A stretch of 64,000 bases of DNA from Aphodoplasma sp045592745 (GTDB lineage: Bacteria > Bacillota > Clostridia > UBA1381 > UMGS1253), in assembly GCA_045592745.1 (NCBI GenBank), contig JAZNVH010000032.1:13803-77802 (forward strand), in the 5' to 3' direction. Shown piece after piece: positions 25,284 to 32,567 of this stretch (position 1 is the first letter of the stretch; each line of letters starts with the position of its first letter). A program made the position numbers and the translations under genes. The notes under the pieces were generated by a model. That model was not told where the DNA came from. It saw only the letters and a program-made list of their open reading frames with translations, and searched no databases.

Positions 25284-26174
25284 TCAGTCTTCGTAAATTT
25301 GAACGGGGTTGTTTAATCTGTAGAACAAAGCAAGTGTTCCTGGACCTATATGAGTTCCTACGGCTGCGCCAATCTGTGATTTCATTACAAGCTTATGATG
25401 GTCGCCAAACTCTGCAAGTACTGCATTCCAAAGCTCTTTGGCTTTATCGTCTGCCTGTGAGTGTACTATACAGAATTTTGGATCATTAAGATCTATATCG
25501 GTTGTTTTGAGCTTTTTAATCATTTTTGAAATAATTGTTTTGCTGCCACGGAATTTATCGATAGACTCCATTACGCCGCCACGCACAGAAAGGACGGGTT
25601 TTAAATCAAGAAGTGTTCCTGCAACAAGGCTTGCCTTATTTATTCTTCCGCCTTTTTCAAGATACTTTAAAGAGTCTACAATAACCAACACATCATACTG
25701 AGAACGGAAGGCTTTTGCTCCCTGTACAATTTCTTCGAGTGATTTTCCCTCTTTTTGCAAACGCATTGCTTCGTCAAGCATCATTGTAATAAAGAGCGAA
25801 TATGACATAGAATCGACAATTTCAATCTTGGCATCCGGCATATCCTCTAATATATTTTGTTTTGCAAGGCATGCAGAGTTATATGTGCCACTACCTTTTG
25901 AGGATATTGTAAAATATATAAGTGCGTCATATCCATCAAGAGCTTCGCGCATTGTCTGTTCCATTGTTCCAAGCGGAACCTGTGAGGTTGTTGGAATTTG
26001 TGATGATTTTTTTAATCTTTCGTAAAATTCGTCTGTTTCCATTTCAACCCAGTCAAGCTTTATTGTGCCGTCCTCAAAAATTACCGGCAGACCGAGCACC
26101 TTTATATCGTGTTCTTTTGCGTAATCTCTTGGCATGTCTGCTGTAGAATCAACCATATACTTAATATTAAGCAT
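25284..26174 (-). CDS. DegV family fatty-acid-binding protein
   Basis: A 296-residue cytoplasmic protein. The N-terminal VDSTADMP, the TSQVPLG motif near residue 65, ISSKGSGTYNSA near 92-103 and VDSLKYLEKGGRI near 160-172 are family markers. DegV/FakB proteins bind a fatty acid and present it to the kinase FakA, which is not in the window. AAGGAGG lies before the ATG. It is the last gene of a minus-strand operon after trmL. Confidence 0.92.
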   Translation of the reverse strand: MLNIKYMVDSTADMPRDYAKEHDIKVLGLPVIFEDGTIKLDWVEMETDEFYERLKKSSQIPTTSQVPLGTMEQTMREALDGYDALIYFTISSKGSGTYNSACLAKQNILEDMPDAKIEIVDSMSYSLFITMMLDEAMRLQKEGKSLEEIVQGAKAFRSQYDVLVIVDSLKYLEKGGRINKASLVAGTLLDLKPVLSVRGGVMESIDKFRGSKTIISKMIKKLKTTDIDLNDPKFCIVHSQADDKAKELWNAVLAEFGDHHKLVMKSQIGAAVGTHIGPGTLALFYRLNNPVQIYED

Positions 26175-26206
26175 GTGTAAAACCTCCTTGTATTAATTTT
26201 ATAAAA

Positions 26207-26701
26207 TCACCATGTAAATTTGGTGAGATTTCCTGTTTGAAGTAGAGAATCAAAATTTGTCTGGCGAAGCGCTTCATATAAAACGATTGCCACCGAATTT
26301 GAAAGATTAAGACTTCTTGCATCGCTTATCATGGGAATGCGTATGCAGTTTTTGGCATTTTTATATAAAAGCTCTTCGTCAAGCCCTGCTGTTTCTTTGC
26401 CAAACATTATATAGTCGCCGTCTTTGTAGCTTACATCACAGTGATTTTTTTGCGCTTTTGTGCTGGCAAAGTAGCAGGTTATTCCGGGATTTTTTTCAAA
26501 AAAATCATCAAGGTTTTCATAGTATGTTATGTCAAGCAGATGCCAGTAATCAAGACCGGCACGTTTTAAGTTTTTATCAGTTATTTCAAAAGCGGTAGGC
26601 TTTATTATGTGAAGCCTGCTACCTGTAGCGGCGCATGTGCGCGCTATATTGCCTGTATTTTGCGGTATTTGCGGTTCGTGAAGCACAAGGTTAAAACTCA
26701 A
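26207..26701 (-). CDS. trmL: tRNA (cytidine/uridine-34-2'-O)-methyltransferase TrmL
   Basis: A 164-residue SPOUT methyltransferase. The start FNLVLHEPQIPQNTGNIART, GSRLHIIKP, FGKETAGLDEELL and the trefoil-knot end SLNLSNSVAIVLYEALRQ are diagnostic for TrmL/YibK/CspR, which methylates the wobble base of tRNA-Leu isoacceptors. It lies 27 bases after the DUF362 gene and 32 before degV. Confidence 0.95.
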   Translation of the reverse strand: MSFNLVLHEPQIPQNTGNIARTCAATGSRLHIIKPTAFEITDKNLKRAGLDYWHLLDITYYENLDDFFEKNPGITCYFASTKAQKNHCDVSYKDGDYIMFGKETAGLDEELLYKNAKNCIRIPMISDARSLNLSNSVAIVLYEALRQTNFDSLLQTGNLTKFTW

Positions 26702-26728
26702 GTATATCGTCCTTTCGGGGTATATTTA

Positions 26729-27883
26729 TCAGTGTTTTAGTATAAAGTTCATAAATTTATGGCGTTTTGATGTAATTGCCTTTTTGGGACAAAGCTCCTG
26801 ACAGCAAAAGCAGTGAATACATTTTTTCTTTGATAAAACAGGCAAAGAATCCTTTATTTCAATCGCTTTTGCAGGGCAGCGTCGCATACATTCTCCACAG
26901 CCTACACAAATGTCCTTGTTAAAGCTTGGGAATGGCGCAAGAAAATTATTTACCCAGGCGGCAAGCTTTTTTGGTATAAATTTTCTGTCAAGAAAGTTTG
27001 TCGTGCCTATTTGCGGTTTTACAAGGTCATTTATTTTCATCGACTCAAAATCGTCGCCAATAAGTGTGAGTTTTTCATATGAATCAGGACAAAGTCCGCG
27101 TTTTATCGATTCGGTTACGGTAGGTGACTCATCAGGTGTGATTCCGACAAGAGCTGTTGCCGCAAGGTCTAATGAGTATGGGCTTGCGCTTGCAAGCACT
27201 GCACCAAAGTGCCTTTTTATGCCGCTTGACGGACCTTCGCCTTCCATACCATCGATAGCGTCCATTATTGCAAGTGTAGGTTTCGTAAGTGAGCATAAGT
27301 CAACTAGCATTGAGCAAAAATCCTCGCGGTTTGGTAGCGAAAAATGATATTCCGCTTTATACACTCCCGGAACTGCTCCAAACATATTTTTTACAGCACC
27401 GCTGTAAAATGTCATCATATGTGTTTTAAGCTTTGGAACAGTTATAATCACATCGGCGTCAAGTATCGGTTTTATTATAGGGAAAGATTTTACTGTTTTT
27501 CCTTCGGGAAAGCTTACGTTTTCAAAGCTTGTGTCAAAATTGAGCTTTGCACCTGTTTTTTCACAGACTGTGTCAATTTGACATCCTTTGTAAACCGAGC
27601 GAAGCATTGCTTCGTTATAAAGCCCTCCGGGGCTGTCAGCAATTGTGACCATAGCACCTGCTTCTATGCAGATTTCGGCAAGAGCATGGGCAAAAACGTT
27701 GTGAGTTGTAACGGCGTCGTCGGGGTGTTTTTTCATAAGTAGATTGAGCTTTAACAAAACCTTATCAGAAGGTTTTATATACTTGTCTATACCACCAAGA
27801 TTGTCAAATGATTTTTTGATTGCATCTTTTACAAGATTATAATCATAGCTGTCACATTTTAAAACCGAAACAATATCACTCAT
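26729..27883 (-). CDS. DUF362 protein with two 4Fe-4S clusters
   Basis: A 384-residue protein. An N-terminal DUF362 domain (about 35-290, with KLNLLMKKHPDDAVTTH, TIADSPGG and ITVPKLKTHMMTFYSGAVKN) is followed by a bacterial ferredoxin domain (about 325-378) with CVGCGECMRRCP and CIHCFCCQELCP. The domain pair is common in anaerobes. Its reaction is unknown, but electron transfer is implied. A good promoter lies upstream (27916-27944). It leads an operon with trmL and degV and is divergent from a broken AraC regulator. Confidence 0.9.
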   Translation of the reverse strand: MSDIVSVLKCDSYDYNLVKDAIKKSFDNLGGIDKYIKPSDKVLLKLNLLMKKHPDDAVTTHNVFAHALAEICIEAGAMVTIADSPGGLYNEAMLRSVYKGCQIDTVCEKTGAKLNFDTSFENVSFPEGKTVKSFPIIKPILDADVIITVPKLKTHMMTFYSGAVKNMFGAVPGVYKAEYHFSLPNREDFCSMLVDLCSLTKPTLAIMDAIDGMEGEGPSSGIKRHFGAVLASASPYSLDLAATALVGITPDESPTVTESIKRGLCPDSYEKLTLIGDDFESMKINDLVKPQIGTTNFLDRKFIPKKLAAWVNNFLAPFPSFNKDICVGCGECMRRCPAKAIEIKDSLPVLSKKKCIHCFCCQELCPKKAITSKRHKFMNFILKH

Positions 27884-27915
27884 TAGTGAAAACTCCTTAA
27901 AAAACCAATTTAGTA

Positions 27916-27944
27916 CATTATATCAAAAAAATAAGAACATTTCA
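27916..27944 (-). promoter_or_regulatory. Promoter of the DUF362-trmL-degV operon
   Basis: On the minus strand, TTGAAA (27944-27939) and TATAAT (27921-27916) with a 17-base spacer, about 30 bases before the start at 27883. Confidence 0.7.
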
Positions 27945-27988
27945 ATCAGTTTTTGATTTTAATGTGTTTTTATGTGAAAATAGGATGT

Positions 27989-28017
27989 TTGACTCTTATC
28001 TTGTGTGGTAGTATAAT
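27989..28017 (+). promoter_or_regulatory. Promoter of the AraC-family gene
   Basis: TTGACT at 27989-27994 and TATAAT at 28012-28017, spacer 17, back to back with the DUF362 promoter. Confidence 0.65.
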
Positions 28018-28046
28018 ATCTTTAATTCGTATATGAGGTGACGAAA

Positions 28047-28409
28047 GTGAGAAGATATGCCAGTGGTACACTTGATCCAATTTATATAGACCGTATATTA
28101 CACGAAAGTGAAGTACAGCCATTTATAGAGCATGTGCACAGGTTTTTTGAGTTTTATTTTTTAATTGACGGGCATATTGATATGTTTATAGAAAACAGAA
28201 CGTATCATCTTAAACCTTTTGATTTGCTCATTATGCCGCCCGACACGCTTCACAAGGCAATTTTGTGTGAAGATTATGTGCATGAACGTGTGGTACTTTA
28301 TTTTGATGAAAGAACCGTGCATGATGCACAGATATTAAATAAGCTTGGTGAATATACGGGAATTGTTAACTTGCCTGTTGAAGAAAAAAGCGTGTATTTA
28401 GGCTTATGA
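28047..28409 (+). CDS. AraC-family regulator, N-terminal cupin part (frameshifted gene)
   Basis: 120 residues of an AraC-type sensor half: cupin-like HVHRFFEFYFLIDGH and YHLKPFDLLIMPPDTLHKA, which normally bind a small ligand. It stops at TGA 28407-28409 immediately before the rest of the protein appears in another frame. GTG at 28047 is chosen because GAGGTGA lies 5 bases upstream. The earlier GTG at 28038 overlaps that site. With its DNA-binding half out of frame, it is probably a single-base-deletion pseudogene, unless the two halves are made separately through the ATGA overlap. Confidence 0.7.
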   Translation: MRRYASGTLDPIYIDRILHESEVQPFIEHVHRFFEFYFLIDGHIDMFIENRTYHLKPFDLLIMPPDTLHKAILCEDYVHERVVLYFDERTVHDAQILNKLGEYTGIVNLPVEEKSVYLGL

Positions 28410-28867
28410 ATATGCTTTTGCAGGAAAATAAGGCAGAAAAATGGCATGATTCGTATGTTTCATCACTGCTTACAGAAATGCTTATTGTTATACTAAGAAG
28501 CTCATATGTTGAAGAGGTACAATCATCGGGGCTTAAGTTTGAAAAAATAATTGACTATGTAAACATTAGCTTTACTGAACAGGTTTCTCTCGGGAGTGTT
28601 GCAAAGAAGTTTTTTGTAAGCGAAGCACATCTTAGCAGAATTTTTAAACGCAACACAGGTTTTACATTTATGCAGTATATAAATTACAGAAGAATTATTT
28701 TTGCACAAAAAATTTTGCTTGATGATAATGTTACAATCGGGGAGATTGCTATGCGCAGCGGCTTTGACAATCTGACGCATTTCGGAAGAGTTTTTAAACG
28801 GCTTACGGAATATTCGCTGCGCGAATACAGAAAGAATAATAAATCAGGCATAAAAAAACGGTCATAA
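28406..28867 (+). CDS. AraC-family regulator, C-terminal HTH part (frameshifted gene)
   Basis: 153 residues holding the linker (WHDSYVSSLLTEMLI) and the two helix-turn-helix motifs of AraC/XylS regulators: VSLGSVAKKFFVSEAHLSRIFK and VTIGEIAMRSGFDNLTHFGRVFKR. The start ATG overlaps the TGA of the cupin half (ATGA). No ribosome site precedes it, and intact relatives have both halves in one chain, so this is most likely the remainder of one frameshifted gene. A terminator follows. Confidence 0.7.
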   Translation: MNMLLQENKAEKWHDSYVSSLLTEMLIVILRSSYVEEVQSSGLKFEKIIDYVNISFTEQVSLGSVAKKFFVSEAHLSRIFKRNTGFTFMQYINYRRIIFAQKILLDDNVTIGEIAMRSGFDNLTHFGRVFKRLTEYSLREYRKNNKSGIKKRS

Positions 28868-28879
28868 GACCGTTTTTTT
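28852..28879. terminator. Bidirectional terminator between the AraC gene and the C_GCAxxG_C_C gene
   Basis: A 12-base-pair perfect stem (28852-28863 with 28868-28879), A-run on one side and T-run on the other, 4-base loop. It overlaps the AraC stop codon. Confidence 0.9.
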
Positions 28880-29327
28880 AATCAATTTTATGTTCATCAA
28901 TATATTCTTGCATAATTTTTGCTGCAAGGTATACAAGCTCAGCGCAGGGACGCTTTTGATAGTACTGTGCAGTTCTTTTTTCGGGAGTTGGAGCGGTGTC
29001 TTCAGAGTTTAAAAGCTCGCGACACACTATTGAACCTGTCTGTTTTTTAAATTCATTTGCAAGCGTCTGTATAAGCTTGTAATGCTCAGCTTTTTTTGAT
29101 GGCTCGTCTTCTTTTGTATATCCGTATAAAAGGCCTGCCACCATTGCCATCCCTGAAACAGCACCGCATACCTCTCTTAATCTGCCAAGCCCTCCGCCAA
29201 ATGAAGATGCAAGGGTGTAGGCGGTTTTTTCATCCATTCCTGTCAGGTCACAAAATGCACACATTACCGCTTGTGCACAGTTATATCCGTTATTGAAAAG
29301 ATTTTTTGCTTTATCTGCTCTGTCCAT
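28878..29327 (-). CDS. C_GCAxxG_C_C family redox protein
   Basis: A 149-residue protein with the spaced cysteines that name the family: GYNCAQAV (about residue 17), the glycine-rich SFGGGLGRLREVCGAVSGM (about 45-63), a CRELL cysteine near 100 and RPCAEL near 127. It is likely a redox or metal-binding protein. Its reaction is unknown. AAAGGAGAAA lies before the ATG. It lies downstream of the glycogen/flavoprotein block on the same strand with a 45-base gap, so it may be co-transcribed. Confidence 0.88.
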   Translation of the reverse strand: MDRADKAKNLFNNGYNCAQAVMCAFCDLTGMDEKTAYTLASSFGGGLGRLREVCGAVSGMAMVAGLLYGYTKEDEPSKKAEHYKLIQTLANEFKKQTGSIVCRELLNSEDTAPTPEKRTAQYYQKRPCAELVYLAAKIMQEYIDEHKID

Positions 29328-29372
29328 TTGTTTCTCCTTTGTATGTATTCTTTGAAAATGAGATTGTCTTAT

Positions 29373-30617
29373 TTATATAATATCTGCGACTGAAACTCCG
29401 CATAGATAACCGCTTGTCCATGCCCATGTAAGATTGTAGCCGCCACAATCGCCGTATACGTCAAGCACTTCGCCACATGCAAAAAGTTTTGGTGATTTTT
29501 TTGATTCAAGAGTATTTATATTAAAATCTGAAAGCAATGCACCGCCGCCCATAACCTGTGCTTGTGGTGCGCCTTTTGTCCCTGTAATTGCCATTTCAAA
29601 AGATTTTATTGCGCTGGCAAGCTTTTTAATTTTTTTATTATCAAGCGTGGATATGCTATCGGACAGCGAGGCTATATTTGCATGTTTGATAACAGACATT
29701 CCGATACGCTTATTTAAAAATCCGCTCAAGAGATTTTCTGCCTCAAGATGCGAGAGTGCATCCCTCTTTTTTATTAAAATGGAGTATAGCTCATCTTCGG
29801 TATATTCATGTGCAAAATCGATTTTTAGTTTTACGTCGTGCTTTTTGCCATCGTTAAAAAGCTCTGATACATATCCGGAAAGCTGCATTATGGCAATGCC
29901 TGAAAATCCATAATCGCAAAAGAGCAGTTCGCCCTTTTCAGTTCTTATATTTTTACCGTCGCATACAAGTGTGATTGATGCATTCGCGCGCATACCTTTA
30001 GCTGTTTTTATACACGGGTCGCTGCATCTTAATGTAGTAAGAGCAGGGTATGGTGCATAAATTTTGTGAGCGAAGGATTTTAATATATCAAGACCAATGT
30101 CTGAGCCGAAGGTTGCACTGCTTCCCGATGCTATTATTACGGCGTCGGCACGTATGTTTTGTGTTTTGCCTGATATATGGTAGACTAAATCTGATTTTTT
30201 TATTTTTTGTACATCAAAATCGCATATAAATTCAATGCCGAGTTTTTGTGCTTCAAAACGCAGTGCGTCAAGAACTGACGATGCCTGCATACTGCGCGGA
30301 TACACAAGGTTATTATTTGATACGCACGTGATTCCTATTTGCTCAAAAAAGTTTATAATTTTATCAGGTGAAAAGGAGTCAAGCACACTTTCAACCAATT
30401 GAATATCGTTTGAGTGATATGCTTTGGTGCTCGTATCTGTATTTGTAAGATTGCATTTTCCGTTGCCTGTTGAAAGAAGCTTTTTACCTACACGTAAATT
30501 TTTTTCTAAAATTATGACAGATATATCTTTTTTTATTTGGTTTGCGCGACGCTTTGCGCTTATTGCGCACATCAGTCCGCTTGCCCCGCCCCCGATTACG
30601 GCTATGGTTTTACTCAT
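29373..30617 (-). CDS. BaiN/HI0933-type FAD-dependent oxidoreductase
   Basis: A 414-residue flavoprotein. The N-terminal dinucleotide-binding motif (AVIGGGASGLMCAI), EKNLRVGKKLLSTGNGKCNLTN, GSSATFGSDI and the C-terminal FAD motif (ACGEVLDVYGDCGGYNLTWA) are characteristic of the HI0933/YhiN/BaiN family. Some members reduce unsaturated bile-acid intermediates, but most are uncharacterised. ATG at 30617 has AAAGGAG upstream. The upstream in-frame ATG lies inside the GH13 gene. It overlaps the GH13 stop by 8 bases. Confidence 0.92.
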   Translation of the reverse strand: MSKTIAVIGGGASGLMCAISAKRRANQIKKDISVIILEKNLRVGKKLLSTGNGKCNLTNTDTSTKAYHSNDIQLVESVLDSFSPDKIINFFEQIGITCVSNNNLVYPRSMQASSVLDALRFEAQKLGIEFICDFDVQKIKKSDLVYHISGKTQNIRADAVIIASGSSATFGSDIGLDILKSFAHKIYAPYPALTTLRCSDPCIKTAKGMRANASITLVCDGKNIRTEKGELLFCDYGFSGIAIMQLSGYVSELFNDGKKHDVKLKIDFAHEYTEDELYSILIKKRDALSHLEAENLLSGFLNKRIGMSVIKHANIASLSDSISTLDNKKIKKLASAIKSFEMAITGTKGAPQAQVMGGGALLSDFNINTLESKKSPKLFACGEVLDVYGDCGGYNLTWAWTSGYLCGVSVADII

Positions 30618-32532
30618 GGTTTTTCTCCTTTGTATATGCTGTTTTGGCATTGTAAATTTTTATAGTCATTGGCTCTGTATGCAATACAAATCGTCCGTTT
30701 GCTGATTTGTGATTTTCGTTATGTGCTATAAGCTCACATACATCAAAGCGTCCAAGCTCTATTGGAGCGTAGTGGTCGCGCTCTTTGTCGGTATTTGCGA
30801 TTATAAGCTTAAAATCGTCACCTAATATGCGTATAAAGGCACTTGCTTGCGCCTCACCATAAACAATTTCAAAATTTCCGCCGGTGAAGGCACTACTTTG
30901 TTTTCGCATTGATATAATATTTTTAAAGAAGAGATTTATATCATTTCCTGTTTTTGTTTCATCAAAGCAGGAGCGGCAAAATGGGTCGCCAAAGCCCTCT
31001 GCTGCAAGCTCGTCACCATAAAAAATGCAAGGTGTACCCGGAAGGCACATAAGAAGTGTATATGCAAGCTTTAGCCTTTGGGTTGCAATAGTTTTTTGCG
31101 TATTATCAAGCTTAAAGTGTGATTGCTCATCTTTTGTGAGTGGAGTAGGTATATTTGCAAGCCTTGTAAGAATGCGCTCGGTATCATGGCTTGAAAGAAA
31201 ATTCATACTTGCCATAAATGCTTCTTTAGGATAGTTTTCGTAAAGGGTGTAAAGGCGAGAGTTGAAGGTTTTTGCATCGATATTGCAAAGAATATAGTCA
31301 ATCAGTGCCAGCCGCAGAGGATAATTCATTACGCTGTCAAGTTGATTTCCGCAAAGATATTTTCTCAGCTCGCCATAGCTTATTTTATTTGACGCATCTT
31401 CCCATACCTCTCCTATGATTGCGGCATTTTTGTCCGTATTTTTTATTTCGCGGCGAAGTGTTTGCAAAAATTTGGACGGAAGCTCGTCTGCAACGTCGAG
31501 TCGCCAGCCACTCGCCCCGAGGCGCAGATAGCGTTTTATTATACTGTTTTCGCCAGTTAAAATATAGTCTGTATACGAAGGGGTATTTTCGTTTACCGAG
31601 CAGAGCGTATCTATGCCCCACCAACAATCGTATTTGTCCGGATAACTACTAAAATTATACCAATCAAAATAGGCAGAGTCAATACTTTGATACGCGCCAA
31701 TGCTGTCATATTTACCTTTTTTATTAAAATATTTGCTGTCAGAGCCGGTGTGATTAAATACGCCGTCTAATATGATTTTTATTCCAAGTGCGCCTGCCTT
31801 TTGGCGAAGCTTTTTAAAGATTTCTTCATCGCCAAACATTTTATCAATTTTTTCATAATCGCCCGTGTCATATTTGTGATTTGAATAGGCTTCAAATATT
31901 GGGTTTAAATATATGATTGTAACTCCCAAATTGGAGAGGTAGTCAAGCTTTTCTATAACGCCCATAAGTGAGCCACCAAAAAAGTCGTTGGCAAGGTATT
32001 CGTTACCAAACTGTTCTTTTTTGTAATAGGGAATTTCTCCCCATTTGCGGAAGATTATATCATTTCGAAAGTTCTTGTTATCGTATGAGTCGGATTTTTT
32101 AAATCTGTCAACAAAGATTTGATACATAACTCCTTCTTTTAGCCAGTCGGGAGTTTTAAAACTTTTATCATATATTGTAATTTGATAGGGGATTGGACTG
32201 TTTTGATATATCTCTCCGATGCCGCCAAAGCGTGAGTGATTATTGCCATAATACAGAGTATGGTTATCGTATTCTATTTTGAAATGATAAAAAAGAATAG
32301 AAGGCTCAGAGGGCATAGTGAGATTTATTTGATAGATATATGAATCAAGCATTTTATTGTGATAGTGCATTGGCATTGAAAAAGAGACGTTATCTATAAT
32401 GTATTCAAGAGTAACGTTTACAGGCCATTTTTCTGTATCAAGTGCTAGCTTTAAATTTACCTTTGCACAACAGCAAAGTGCGCCAAAAGGCGCACGGTAA
32501 AAAAGACTGTGTGAATTATGCTCTGCTTTCAA
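30610..32532 (-). CDS. GH13 alpha-glucan hydrolase (neopullulanase/cyclomaltodextrinase-like)
   Basis: A 640-residue GH13 enzyme. The N-terminal beta domain comes first (SHSLFYRAPFGA...), then the catalytic barrel with EGVMYQIFVDRF, Asp346 (GWRLDVADELP), Glu375 (IIGEVWEDA) and His449/Asp450 (LSSHDTERIL). This set matches neopullulanase/maltogenic amylase types that cut alpha-1,4 and sometimes alpha-1,6 bonds. No signal peptide, so it acts inside the cell, probably on phosphorylase limit dextrins. TTG at 32532 is chosen because AGGAGG lies 8 bases upstream and the family start follows. The longer ORF begins inside glgP. Confidence 0.88.
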   Translation of the reverse strand: MKAEHNSHSLFYRAPFGALCCCAKVNLKLALDTEKWPVNVTLEYIIDNVSFSMPMHYHNKMLDSYIYQINLTMPSEPSILFYHFKIEYDNHTLYYGNNHSRFGGIGEIYQNSPIPYQITIYDKSFKTPDWLKEGVMYQIFVDRFKKSDSYDNKNFRNDIIFRKWGEIPYYKKEQFGNEYLANDFFGGSLMGVIEKLDYLSNLGVTIIYLNPIFEAYSNHKYDTGDYEKIDKMFGDEEIFKKLRQKAGALGIKIILDGVFNHTGSDSKYFNKKGKYDSIGAYQSIDSAYFDWYNFSSYPDKYDCWWGIDTLCSVNENTPSYTDYILTGENSIIKRYLRLGASGWRLDVADELPSKFLQTLRREIKNTDKNAAIIGEVWEDASNKISYGELRKYLCGNQLDSVMNYPLRLALIDYILCNIDAKTFNSRLYTLYENYPKEAFMASMNFLSSHDTERILTRLANIPTPLTKDEQSHFKLDNTQKTIATQRLKLAYTLLMCLPGTPCIFYGDELAAEGFGDPFCRSCFDETKTGNDINLFFKNIISMRKQSSAFTGGNFEIVYGEAQASAFIRILGDDFKLIIANTDKERDHYAPIELGRFDVCELIAHNENHKSANGRFVLHTEPMTIKIYNAKTAYTKEKNHE

Positions 32533-32567
32533 TAAAAAATCCTCCTGTAAGATGGCTTTTTTGAAAA

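Noticed and set aside
28395..28409. Programmed -1 frameshift in the AraC gene
   Set aside because: No X-XXY-YYZ slippery heptamer or downstream pseudoknot is visible at the overlap.
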